A stretch of DNA of 64,000 bases from Herminiimonas arsenicoxydans. GTDB taxonomy: Bacteria > Pseudomonadota > Gammaproteobacteria > Burkholderiales > Burkholderiaceae_D. The notes beneath the pieces are model-generated. The model was given only the letters and a program-made list of their open reading frames with translations, did no database searches and had not been told where the DNA came from. Both the position numbers and the translations under genes were made by a program. The stretch is from assembly GCA_000026125.1 (NCBI GenBank), contig CU207211.1, forward strand, positions 620,001-684,000, read 5' to 3'. Positions 47,591 through 55,685 of the stretch are shown here, piece by piece. Within the stretch, counting starts at the first letter, position 1; every line of letters starts with the position of its first letter.

Positions 47591-48044
47591 TGCATCGAAA
47601 ACTGACCCACTTAGCCGCATAATTTGCATCCAAGACTGTCCCATGTTTAGAACAAATCCTCGTTACCAAAGTGAGTAGGAGAAATGGTGTAATCGACTGG
47701 CTTTACTTGGAATCATTTGACGCTGGCACCTTCGTGATCAGGTCTCATTGAGGGAAATATCCAGAAGATTGGGCATCTCTCTAAAATGCTGTCAGGCGCT
47801 ATCTGCGCGCTGAAATTGTCGAGCTAACCTATGCTGATCGACTCCCAACTTCTCTCGACAAATATGCGTTCAAACTTTCAGACTGAGACAACGAAGTCAC
47901 GCAAGCAACGACGGACTTTGAAACAGATGCACATCGACTGCGCGCGTTGGAATATGAAGACTCCTATGATCGGGTTGCAGCCTTCGTCAGACGGTGGAAG
48001 ATGGATCAGTTAGAGAGGGTCAACTCTGCAAGCAAATCAACAAC
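47591..48044 (+). mobile_element. IS21-type left end plus istA fragment (copy 3)
   Basis: A 454-bp copy in the opposite orientation to copy 2. Terminal repeats TGCATCGAAAACTGACCC (47591-47608) and TGCATCCAAGACTGTCCC (47625-47642) lie 34 bases apart. An istA-like stretch encodes SRKQRRTLKQMHIDC (frame 47831 onward) with stops and shifts. It ends at GCAAATCAACA, the same break point as copies A, 1 and 2. Confidence 0.82.
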
Positions 48045-48045
48045 G

Positions 48046-48432
48046 TCATGATGTCACTTTCTTCATCCCCTTCAGTGAGACCACTAACATGCAAAATGTA
48101 GCGCACGTTGTAACTGCAATAACGGTTTGCTGAAAAGTTGGGAAGAAAATGAACGTGAACCCATGTCCCTTCACGATGGATGAGAAACTTGAGACGCAAA
48201 ATGGCATAAAGAAGAAGCGGAAAATTTGCCATCGACCGAGGTTGGTCGGTGCAAAAGGAAAATCGGTGGTGCTGAAAAGTAGGCCAAATCCCATCATCGT
48301 GCCAATGCCGATCGAAGTTAGCCACAGCTTGGTCGAAGGATCGAAGTACCAGACAATGGCAAGACTGTACCAGATGAAATAACACCAGAGAACCGTGCGA
48401 CCCAACGATAGTCGAGATAAATAATGGATCAT
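48046..48432 (-). CDS. Four-helix membrane protein, unrecognised
   Basis: A 128-residue hydrophobic protein: MIHYLSRLSLGRTVLWCYFI, AIVWYFDPSTKLWLTSIGIG, FFFMPFCVSSFSSIV and TVIAVTTCATFCMLVVSL. I find no family. ATG 48432 is chosen because the membrane segment begins there; longer starts add a non-hydrophobic lead. It lies 97 bases downstream of the dehalogenase gene on the same strand and may be the last gene of that cluster. Its stop sits right next to istA copy 3. Confidence 0.6.
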   Translation of the reverse strand: MIHYLSRLSLGRTVLWCYFIWYSLAIVWYFDPSTKLWLTSIGIGTMMGFGLLFSTTDFPFAPTNLGRWQIFRFFFMPFCVSSFSSIVKGHGFTFIFFPTFQQTVIAVTTCATFCMLVVSLKGMKKVTS

Positions 48433-48529
48433 GGAAGTATGGGCGACGGTACGCAATAAGTCGAAGGTTGGTGATATGTGACATGCCGTCAGCCTTACGG
48501 TACGGCATGTCAAGCGACTCGAAGAATGG

Positions 48530-49228
48530 TCAGGCGGTGTGTAAGGCGTCGCGCTGCTCAAGCAACATGTCAGTCAATGCTTCAAGGTGCGACACAGTGT
48601 ATGTGGGCTGCGCGCCCATTTCGTCAAACACAGAGTTGCGCCGATTTACCCAACACACAGGAAAACCGAAATGTGCCGCCGCCGTCGCATCCCATGCATT
48701 TGATGAAACAAAAAGGATGTTCTCGCGCGGTAATCCCATACGGGTTTCGGCCAATGCGTAGACTTTCGAATGTGGTTTAAATACCTGTACTGATTCGACA
48801 CTTATTAACTGATCGAAAGCCCAACCTAACCCCGAATTTTCCACCACTTGTGAGATGGAAGCAGTGGAACCGTTGGAGATGATCCCCAGCGGTAAGGCAG
48901 CGTCGTGAAGACGGCGCAGCGCATCTGGCGTGTCGGAATGTGGTTGGAGGCGCAAGTAGGCATCACTAAGGCTGCGGTGCAATGTTGCATCGAGTTTCAG
49001 TCCAAGATAGCCGCAGGCATAATTCAATGCATCTTCGGTCGCGTTTTCGAAATTTACATAACGATCCATCAGACTGCGCAGCCAGGTGTATTCCAACTGT
49101 TTTTGCCGCCACAATGTGGCAATTGTGTCGCCCATATTGGGAAAGGCTTCTTCGCACGCGGTGCTGACGGACTGCACATCGTACAAGGTGCCGTAAAGGT
49201 CGAAAACGACGCTCTGGATATTTTTCAT
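48530..49228 (-). CDS. HAD-type (S)-2-haloacid dehalogenase
   Basis: A 232-residue protein of the L-2-haloacid dehalogenase group: VVFDLYGTLYDVQSVS (nucleophile Asp10, with the DLYGTL motif), LGIISNGSTASISQVVE, VQVFKPHSKVYALAE (catalytic Lys) and LFVSSNAWDATAAAHFGF (SSN-D site). Such enzymes turn L-2-haloalkanoic acids into D-2-hydroxy acids. It lies 55 bases after an ActP-like symporter, suggesting uptake then dehalogenation. The motif set favours dehalogenase over phosphatase, but substrate is unproven. Confidence 0.9.
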   Translation of the reverse strand: MKNIQSVVFDLYGTLYDVQSVSTACEEAFPNMGDTIATLWRQKQLEYTWLRSLMDRYVNFENATEDALNYACGYLGLKLDATLHRSLSDAYLRLQPHSDTPDALRRLHDAALPLGIISNGSTASISQVVENSGLGWAFDQLISVESVQVFKPHSKVYALAETRMGLPRENILFVSSNAWDATAAAHFGFPVCWVNRRNSVFDEMGAQPTYTVSHLEALTDMLLEQRDALHTA

Positions 49229-49283
49229 TTGATGCTCTCCTTAATAATATTGCGGCTTTTTAGCCTTAAATAAAAATGAACGA

Positions 49284-50810
49284 TTAGTGAATTTCTGCGC
49301 CGGTTTGAGCGCGGTATAGAACTTCTTCGAAACGTTCTTCATTGGCCAGATCACGGCCGCCGAGGAAAGTACCCACTACTGCCCCTAGCAAGCCAAGGGG
49401 CAGACTGAGGATGGTTGGATTCACTATCGGGAAAATCGCTGCCTTACCCATGAATGCGGGACCGATAAACGCCAGCCCTGCAGCAGATACCAAGCCGACT
49501 GTTATGCCGCCGATGACGCCAGCAGTATTGAAGCGTCGCCAAAATAGCGACAATACGATGACTGGGAAATTCGCCGACGCCGCGATGGAAATGGCGAGAA
49601 TCACCAGCACTGCGACATTCACGCCTTCAGCCAGTAATCCGAGCGCTGTAGCAATGACGCCGATGGCAAGAGTCGAGAGTTTTGCTATGCGTACCTGGTC
49701 AGCTTCACTGACCTTACCTTGTCGAATCACATTTACGTACAGGTCGTGTGCCACGGTGCCGGATGTTGCGAGGGTGAGGCCTGCTACTACCGCGAGGATG
49801 GTCGCAAAAGCCACCGCGCAGACCACTGCAAGGAATATTTCGCCACCAATTGAACCGGCTCCACCTCCCAGGGTTTGTGCCAATAACGGTAAGGCAAGAT
49901 TGCCTCCTTTGTCGACTGCGCGAATGGCATCTTGACCAACGAATATCGCCGCAGCAAACCCGATGAGTGTCGTGGCAAGGAAGAACGTACCTGCTAAGAA
50001 CATTAGCCAAATGACAGACTTACGCGCAGTTTTTGCATCAGGCACGGTGAAGAACCTTGTCATGATGTGCGGTAGGCCAGCAGTGCCGACTATCAGGCTA
50101 AGTGACAGAGAGAATGCGTCCAGTGGATGCTTCAAGTAATTGCCAGGCGCGAGCATCTGCAGGCCGTATTTGTCTTCGGCAATGGAGAACAACTTAAGCG
50201 GATTAAAGCCAACTTCCGCCAGCAGCCACGTCACCAGTACAGTGGCCGTGGCTAGCAACAGAACAGCCTTGATGATCTGCACCCATGTGGTGGCGATCAT
50301 GCCGCCGAAGCGCACGTACACCACCATGCCAATGCCGACAAAGATAACGGCAGTGGAGTAGGGCACACCGAGCAGCAGTTTCATCAGTGCACCAGCACCT
50401 GCCAGTTGCGGAATCATGTAGGCGATATTAACGATCGCCGTACCGACGACCGCAGCAAGACGCGCTTGCGGACGTTGCATGCGATAGGCTATGACATCAC
50501 CCAACGTGTAGCGTCCGGTATTGCGAATCGGTTCCGCGACTACCATCAAGATTAGCAGGAAGGCTGCTAGCGCCGAGACGGCATAAAGAGATCCGTCCAT
50601 GCCATACAAGGCAGTTAGGCCGGTGAAGCCGAGGAAGGCTGCAGCACTCATCCAGTCGCCAGCAAGAGCAAAGCCGTTTTCTTTGGCCGACAGATTGCCA
50701 CCGGCCGCGTAAAACTCACTGGCGGTATTGGTACGCCGTGCGGCCCAGTAAGTCACTAACAGTGTGAGCGCCAGAATCAAGATAAAAATACCAAGCGTGA
50801 GCAGCTTCAT
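49284..50810 (-). CDS. actP: Cation/monocarboxylate symporter (ActP-like)
   Basis: A 508-residue sodium:solute symporter with about 13 helices, close in style to acetate permease ActP: TNTASEFYAAGGNLSAKENG, NGFALAGDWMSAAAFLGFTG and AGAGALMKLLLGVPYST. It brings short monocarboxylates into the cell. The DUF485 gene overlaps it by four bases and the HAD dehalogenase follows, so haloacetate or a similar acid is a plausible substrate; plain acetate is the alternative. Confidence 0.9.
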   Translation of the reverse strand: MKLLTLGIFILILALTLLVTYWAARRTNTASEFYAAGGNLSAKENGFALAGDWMSAAAFLGFTGLTALYGMDGSLYAVSALAAFLLILMVVAEPIRNTGRYTLGDVIAYRMQRPQARLAAVVGTAIVNIAYMIPQLAGAGALMKLLLGVPYSTAVIFVGIGMVVYVRFGGMIATTWVQIIKAVLLLATATVLVTWLLAEVGFNPLKLFSIAEDKYGLQMLAPGNYLKHPLDAFSLSLSLIVGTAGLPHIMTRFFTVPDAKTARKSVIWLMFLAGTFFLATTLIGFAAAIFVGQDAIRAVDKGGNLALPLLAQTLGGGAGSIGGEIFLAVVCAVAFATILAVVAGLTLATSGTVAHDLYVNVIRQGKVSEADQVRIAKLSTLAIGVIATALGLLAEGVNVAVLVILAISIAASANFPVIVLSLFWRRFNTAGVIGGITVGLVSAAGLAFIGPAFMGKAAIFPIVNPTILSLPLGLLGAVVGTFLGGRDLANEERFEEVLYRAQTGAEIH

Positions 50811-51172
50811 GATTGGTTGCTCCCAGATAGTTTGGCGTCCACGATGACAGCAATCTTTTTATCAAAGATTTCGTTGGCGGCCCATACATACAACACAGCA
50901 GCGACCCAGCAGACAAGATAGGCCACCAAGATCAGAAAGAAGCCAATGTTGAGAGATCCAATCAGTTTGGTCGACATGAGTGGCCTGGCGAATCCGACCA
51001 GCAGTGTGAGACAGAAAAAGAAACCCAGGCTGACCATTAGTAGTGGGGCTACGATCCGTTTTTTTGACTGAATCAAATCGTGAAATCCAGACGAATTGCA
51101 GGATTTTTGGTATTGCATGTGGGGTACGGCGGTGAGAAGTTCTCGTTCCTTGAGTAGCAGGTTTGCGGCCAT
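50807..51172 (-). CDS. DUF485-family membrane protein (YjcH-like)
   Basis: A 121-residue protein with two helices (APLLMVSLGFFFCLTLLVGF and IGFFLILVAYLVCWVAAVLYVWA) and a DUF485-type spacing. In proteobacteria such a gene sits beside actP, and here it overlaps it as ATGA (50807-50810). First gene of the probable sigma-54-driven operon. Confidence 0.88.
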   Translation of the reverse strand: MAANLLLKERELLTAVPHMQYQKSCNSSGFHDLIQSKKRIVAPLLMVSLGFFFCLTLLVGFARPLMSTKLIGSLNIGFFLILVAYLVCWVAAVLYVWAANEIFDKKIAVIVDAKLSGSNQS

Positions 51173-51238
51173 TTTCGTGTCTCCTAATATGAGTTATGCC
51201 TCTCGTGTCTCTAACGGACACTGCAGCACGACACTTTC

Positions 51239-51256
51239 AGCAATCTTCATGCCAAA
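51239..51256 (-). promoter_or_regulatory. Sigma-54 (-24/-12) promoter of the DUF485-actP-dehalogenase operon
   Basis: On the minus strand TTTGGCATGAAGATTGCT fits the sigma-54 consensus TGGCACG-N4-TTGC (only C to T at one place). It is 67 bases before the DUF485 start and is paired with a divergent sigma-54 activator gene. Confidence 0.8.
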
Positions 51257-51347
51257 CTCTTAAGCTATTGATTTATATGGATTTTATTGAAAAATGATGA
51301 TTTTATTTAAGTGAAATGACAAAATTTGAGTCACAAAAGAATCGATA

Positions 51348-51463
51348 TGATTCATTGGTGAATCATGAAGACTAAATTAGATAATTTTTTATTTGAATTT
51401 CCACAACATCAGTATGAAAATACTGTGTTTCAGATTTGAAAAAATTGATTCATAATTGATTCA
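51348..51463. promoter_or_regulatory. Repeat cluster, likely upstream activator sites
   Basis: Perfect 7-4-7 inverted repeat TGATTCA-TTGG-TGAATCA at 51348-51365, and TTGATTCA twice at 51445-51452 and 51456-51463, one helical turn (11 bp) apart. They lie about 95-210 bases upstream of the -24/-12 promoter, the usual place for activator binding. Confidence 0.6.
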
Positions 51464-51512
51464 AACGCGGATCTAAGTCCTTGAAAGGTTCGTTCTCAAC
51501 TCTGGAGATTTC

Positions 51513-53165
51513 ATGACGCCATCACCTCAAGCACTCGCAGCTCTGTTATCACGACTGCCCATTGGCATCATTGCGCGACAACGAGACGGATCTGTGTGGC
51601 TCAATGATTTCTTCAGTACGCGTCATCCAAATCTCGTTTTGAATACTGTGCCGGCATTCGCCCAATGGCTTCGTAACGACATAGCACCAGAAGGCATGGT
51701 CGAAGTAGATGAGGATCAGTATCAGGTTGAGTGCGAGGTGCTTGATGACGGTGAAGCACTGCTATTGTGGTCGACCGCCGCAGCAATAAAGTTCGCTCCG
51801 CAGATGCAGCAGCTAGAGCAGATGTATCAGGATTTCCGAGAGATTTATGGCAATTCGTTCGACGGTATTTTTATCGCCGACGGCACAGGCACCACCTTGA
51901 TGGTCAACGAGGGATGCACGCGCAATTACGGTGTGCCAGCGAGTGAAATGATTGGTCGGCACGTGTCAGAATTTCAGAGTAGTGGACTGATTAATCCTGT
52001 CATCGCCATGCGCGTGATTGAAAGTCGCCAACGTATTAGCGCAGTCCAGGAAACCAGCATTGGCAAGACCATCATGGTGACCGGCATTCCTTTGTTGGAC
52101 GAGCAAGGCGCAGTGCGAAAAGTCATTATCAATTCGCGCGATACAACCGAACTGATTCAGTTGCAAGAGGAGTTGGCCCGCGCGCAGGAAAAATTGCATC
52201 GCTTTGAAATGGAGGTTAGCCAGCTACGAATGGGTAATCCTGCTATCGCCGGCCTCATTACTCGTAGTCCCATCATGCAGCAAATTACCGTACTGGCGCA
52301 GAAGGTTGCGAAGGTGGGTGCGACGGTCTTGATTACCGGTGAATCCGGTGTGGGTAAGGAGGTATTGACTCGCCTGATTCACAAGGAAAGTACGCATGAT
52401 AAAGGCCCCTTTGTGAAGATCAACTGCGGTGCCATACCGCGTGATCTCCTAGAGTCTGAATTGTTTGGATATGAGGGCGGCGCCTTTACTGGTGCGCAGC
52501 GTCAAGGCAAGGTCGGCATGATTGAAGTGGCTGATAAAGGCACACTATTCCTTGATGAGATCGGCGAGTTGCCCTTAGATTTGCAGGTTAAGCTTTTGCA
52601 GGTTTTACAGGATCGCACGCTAACTCGCTTGGGCAGCACACGGCCAATTCAGGTCGATGTCAGAGTGGTTGCCGCCACTAATCGCGATTTACAGGCGATG
52701 GTGGATGCACGGCAGTTCCGCAGTGACTTGTTTTATCGACTGAACGTGGTTCCTCTCCACGTACCGCCGCTACGCGAGCGACGTGAAGATATCCTGCCGT
52801 TAATTCAACATTTTCTCGACGAGCTCAATGCTCAATACGGATTTGACAAGAGGCTCTCAGAGCAGTCCTTGGCAGCGCTTCTTGATTACGACTGGCCGGG
52901 AAATATACGGGAATTGCGTAATATGGTCGAGCGCTTGGTAGTGACCGCACCGGAATCGTTAATTAGGTCCGACAGCTTGCCGACACCGCTGCGTCCGGTT
53001 GAACTTCAAAGTGATTTGGCACATCTCGATATCAAGGTCCGCTCTGCACATTTCGAACGAAAGATCGTGCAGGAAGCGGTAGAGCGCTATGGCAGCACGC
53101 GAGCGGCCGCGAAGCATTTGCAGATCAGTCAATCTACTGTGGTGCGACGCCTAAAAACAGTTTGA
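51513..53165 (+). CDS. PAS-containing sigma-54-dependent activator
   Basis: A 550-residue bacterial enhancer-binding protein. An N-terminal sensory part includes a PAS domain (about 105-215, GIFIADGTGTTLMVNEG). The AAA+ domain (about 245-475) has Walker A TGESGVGKE, the sigma-54-contacting loop GGAFTGAQ, and Walker B GTLFLDEIGELP. A Fis-type helix-turn-helix lies at the end (STRAAAKHLQISQSTVVRR). It is divergent from the actP operon, whose promoter is of the -24/-12 type, and should activate it in response to a signal read by the PAS part. Confidence 0.95.
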   Translation: MTPSPQALAALLSRLPIGIIARQRDGSVWLNDFFSTRHPNLVLNTVPAFAQWLRNDIAPEGMVEVDEDQYQVECEVLDDGEALLLWSTAAAIKFAPQMQQLEQMYQDFREIYGNSFDGIFIADGTGTTLMVNEGCTRNYGVPASEMIGRHVSEFQSSGLINPVIAMRVIESRQRISAVQETSIGKTIMVTGIPLLDEQGAVRKVIINSRDTTELIQLQEELARAQEKLHRFEMEVSQLRMGNPAIAGLITRSPIMQQITVLAQKVAKVGATVLITGESGVGKEVLTRLIHKESTHDKGPFVKINCGAIPRDLLESELFGYEGGAFTGAQRQGKVGMIEVADKGTLFLDEIGELPLDLQVKLLQVLQDRTLTRLGSTRPIQVDVRVVAATNRDLQAMVDARQFRSDLFYRLNVVPLHVPPLRERREDILPLIQHFLDELNAQYGFDKRLSEQSLAALLDYDWPGNIRELRNMVERLVVTAPESLIRSDSLPTPLRPVELQSDLAHLDIKVRSAHFERKIVQEAVERYGSTRAAAKHLQISQSTVVRRLKTV

Positions 53166-53255
53166 GCCAGTAGAGTTATGAAGGATTTCTGGGTTTGTTG
53201 TTCTTGTTTTTTCAGAGACCAATCAGTTCATATTGGTTTTATGTTGATTTACGCC

Positions 53256-53455
53256 GAATACTGATTCACTTGGCGACATGATTTATATCCCAAACGGAGC
53301 TACGTTTAGAACACAAATCTACTTGCCAAAGTTGATACGAGATTGGAGTGATCGACGTGGCATTCTTGGCATTAATCGACCCTGCTTCCTTCGTAACCAG
53401 GTCTTATAGAGGGAGATATTCGGACGATCGGAATTGCTCTAAATGCCGTCAAAGA
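53256..53455 (+). pseudogene. IS21-type istA fragment (copy 4, left part)
   Basis: About 200 bases similar to the left half of copy 3 (terminal-repeat remnant ACTGATTCACTTGGCGACAT, then GTTTAGAACACAAATC...GAGTGATCGACGTGGC). More decayed than the others; no coding frame. It fills most of the gap after the sigma-54 activator. Confidence 0.6.
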
Positions 53456-53527
53456 AGTTGATTTCTCATGGCTGAGGAATATAAATGAATTGCGTTAAAC
53501 TATAAAAAGTTTTATAAATACCGCCAA

Positions 53528-53893
53528 ATGCGCCAACACTCCTTTTCATCTTTTTGCCGCCTGATTGCTGCCTTCCTGGTCATGACCGTTCTGACTTCAG
53601 GAGTAGCAATGGCCGCCTACGTCTGTCCGCAGACAACGGCCATGCAAGAGATGGCAATGGGTAACGTGCCCTGTGCAGGGATGGATGTTGAGAAGCCGGT
53701 TCATTGTGCTTCCGTACAATCAGGCACGCAGTTGGCACTCGAACATCTGGCCGCAGCACCTTCGCTGGCACCAACCATCGTTTCATTCATCATGCCGGCA
53801 CCTCTGCCGGTTGTTCCTGCCGTTCTGGCTTCAGCCTGGACAGACGCTCCCCTGGAATTAGGCGTAGACCCGCCTTATCTCCGCACGCTCCAC
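53528..53893 (+). pseudogene. Truncated secreted Cys-containing protein
   Basis: The N-terminus has a signal peptide (LIAAFLVMTVLTSGVAMAA) and then YVCPQTT, PCAGMD and HCASVQ. It ends at DPPYLRTL, where the sequence runs into the antisense of the nitroreductase gene. The pattern resembles small secreted proteins found near copper-resistance genes in Burkholderiales; this is a memory-based, uncertain likeness. The open frame continues to 54160, but that part is out-of-place antisense sequence. Confidence 0.55.
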
Positions 53894-54460
53894 TCCAATG
53901 GACAACAGCATAACTGGCACTTCGTTTTTGGTCAGTCCGAACTCACGATGTACCCCATCAGCATCGAAACCAATCATCGGCGTCGAGCCCAGGCCGAACG
54001 AACGTGCTGCATAGATCATCGCTGCCGCGCCAAAGGTGGCAGTGCGCATTGCTTCGTCGCGCTGACGCTGCGGCTGATCAAAGTAAAGGCCACGTGCAGG
54101 GTTCTCCCATTCCGGCACCATCGTTGCTGGCATAACGCCCGCTTTCACCAGTGGCGCTAAGCGCTCCGGTATTACACTGGAATCGGCTAACTGACCGCAG
54201 ATGATGAAGGTAACGGCCGCTTCAGTAATCGGAGGTTGGCCCCAAGCAATCGGACTCAGCTTAGCTTTAGCTTCCGGTGTACGTACGGCGATGAAGCGCC
54301 AGTTCTGCAAGTGGAAAGATGTTGGTGCGGCCGTGCCGATGCGAACGAGCTCATAGATTTGCTCATCGCTTAAGGTGGCGGCAGGGTCGTAATACTTGGC
54401 GGAAGAGCGGCTCAAAATACATTCAATGACGGGGTTGGTCTGGGTGGTTCCGTTAAACAT
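53858..54460 (-). CDS. Nitroreductase-family protein, C-terminus replaced
   Basis: A 200-residue FMN nitroreductase: CILSRSSAKYYDPAATLSD (FMN phosphate binding), IGTAAPTSFHLQNWRFIAV, and AMIYAARSFGLGSTPMIGF. The family normally ends about 20 residues after VPVMLLSIG with a WPQ/KPR-type tail; here it reads GVERAEIRRVYA, which comes from the antisense of the fused truncated gene. So the last helix or strand is lost and activity is doubtful. Same strand as and downstream of the cupin gene (45-bp gap). Confidence 0.8.
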   Translation of the reverse strand: MFNGTTQTNPVIECILSRSSAKYYDPAATLSDEQIYELVRIGTAAPTSFHLQNWRFIAVRTPEAKAKLSPIAWGQPPITEAAVTFIICGQLADSSVIPERLAPLVKAGVMPATMVPEWENPARGLYFDQPQRQRDEAMRTATFGAAAMIYAARSFGLGSTPMIGFDADGVHREFGLTKNEVPVMLLSIGVERAEIRRVYA

Positions 54461-54505
54461 GGTTATTCCTAGGGGTGAAGGGATAAGTTGAGGACAAGAA
54501 GGTAT

Positions 54506-54937
54506 TTACTTGGCAGGCGTGGTCAGTTCTTTGTCGTTGCTATCAACAACGAATATGGCCAAGAGTTTTGCTGCTTTGGTTTTGCTCGCATTCCGACTTA
54601 CGGAATGGTTCGCACCTGGCGGTTCAGACCAGCTCTCACCAGCGCGGTACACGCGCACATCACCATCATTGACTTTCGATTCGATCGCACCAGATACCAC
54701 GTACGCGTATATGAAAGCCGACTTCGCGTGGTTATGAGGTAATGAGGCCGTGCCTGGTGGATACTCGACTTCGACGGCGATGAGTGATTTGCCCGGCAGA
54801 TTGGGAATTGTTTGTTCAAAATTCGGCTTCACAATTTCGTTGGACTCATGCGCTATAACACCAGTGCTGACGAACATTGCAACTGTTGTGCAAAGTGCAA
54901 TCAGAATCGGATGAACGATCTTGTTCGAATGTCTCAT
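54506..54937 (-). CDS. Exported cupin-domain protein
   Basis: A 143-residue protein: signal peptide (about 1-28, ending GVIAHES), then a cupin barrel with EVEYPPGTASLPHNHAKSAF and the second motif AGESWSEPPGANHSVSRNAS, so metal-binding His/Glu are present. ATG 54937 follows AAGGTC. It probably binds a small molecule in the periplasm; function unknown. The nitroreductase is downstream, and a repeated promoter element (54938-55036) lies directly upstream. Confidence 0.85.
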   Translation of the reverse strand: MRHSNKIVHPILIALCTTVAMFVSTGVIAHESNEIVKPNFEQTIPNLPGKSLIAVEVEYPPGTASLPHNHAKSAFIYAYVVSGAIESKVNDGDVRVYRAGESWSEPPGANHSVSRNASKTKAAKLLAIFVVDSNDKELTTPAK

Positions 54938-55036
54938 GTTGACCTTAGAATTTTGAGTGTTAATGTTGGAATATTCTGTACCATCGATGGTATGAATAAT
55001 AGAACCAAGACGCGCCATTTTTGTGTGTACTAAGAA
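54938..55036. repeat. Repeated regulatory element, copy X1
   Basis: About 99 bases from GTTGACCTTAGAAT to GTGTGTACTAAGAA, nearly identical to 55586-55684. It contains the palindrome ACCATCGATGGT (54980-54991) and the block GAACCAAGAC. It lies upstream of the cupin gene on the minus strand. Confidence 0.8.
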
Positions 55037-55485
55037 AGATGGAGTGGTGGACGCTTCATACTCACAAGTTCCATCACATCATGCAGATCATCTGCAGATG
55101 AGATCGCAAGTGTCAGCCATTTCCCATCAGTGTATGTTCGAGCTTCATCGTAGAACTTAAGCAATTGAGGGCTCCAGGCATAACGCCGCTCTTCAAACTT
55201 TTCTCGCTCCGCGCCACCCAAAACCACCAGAACTGAAAACTGTCTGAATGCGGGTATTAACGTACAGAACGCCTTAGTCTTCTTGTAGCGAAGAGACCAA
55301 CCGCGTTTCTTGCCGCCATAGATCCGATCTGGTTCGAAGACATCCGGGTAGGAAGCCCCGATCCAGTTCCTCATCTCATTCCAATGCTTGAATGCCTCCT
55401 GTCCGATCCAGTTGCGGATTGTGCGTTCATCGGGGGGCGTTAATTTGTCGGAGATTCTCTCGCCAATTTGGGGAGACTGTTCCAT
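55030..55485 (-). CDS. DUF3788-family protein
   Basis: A 151-residue protein with DUF3788 traits: IRNWIGQEAFKHWNEMRNWIGASYPD, GGKKRGWSLRYKKTKAFCTLIP and SVLVVLGGAEREKFEE. Cytoplasmic, role unknown. ATG 55485 is chosen because GAGGAAAG precedes it and the domain begins right after; the frame upstream crosses the X2 element. It is divergent from the MocR-type regulator and may be controlled by it. Confidence 0.8.
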   Translation of the reverse strand: MEQSPQIGERISDKLTPPDERTIRNWIGQEAFKHWNEMRNWIGASYPDVFEPDRIYGGKKRGWSLRYKKTKAFCTLIPAFRQFSVLVVLGGAEREKFEERRYAWSPQLLKFYDEARTYTDGKWLTLAISSADDLHDVMELVSMKRPPLHLS

Positions 55486-55585
55486 GTTGCTTTCCTCATG
55501 TTTCAAATTTATTGCTCTGGTGTAGCGGATGTTTACTCTTCCTGCAAATGAGATTGGCCTCTTGGATTTTTCTTGTGTATATCGC

Positions 55586-55684
55586 GTTGACCTTAGAATA
55601 TCGCACAGTAATTTGAAAATATTCTGTACCATCGATGGTGTGAAAAAAAGAACCAAGACTTCCCATTTTTGTGTGTACTAAGAA
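55586..55684. repeat. Repeated regulatory element, copy X2
   Basis: Copy of X1: palindrome ACCATCGATGGT at 55628-55639, then AGAACCAAGAC and TGTGTGTACTAAGAA. It fills the space between the DUF3788 gene (minus) and the MocR-type gene (plus), ending at the latter's start codon. Confidence 0.8.
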
Positions 55685-55685
55685 T

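Noticed and set aside
47831..48013. A 60-codon frame with SRKQRRTLKQMH, considered as a small gene
   Set aside because: It is a frame-shifted piece of istA within copy 3, not an independent gene.
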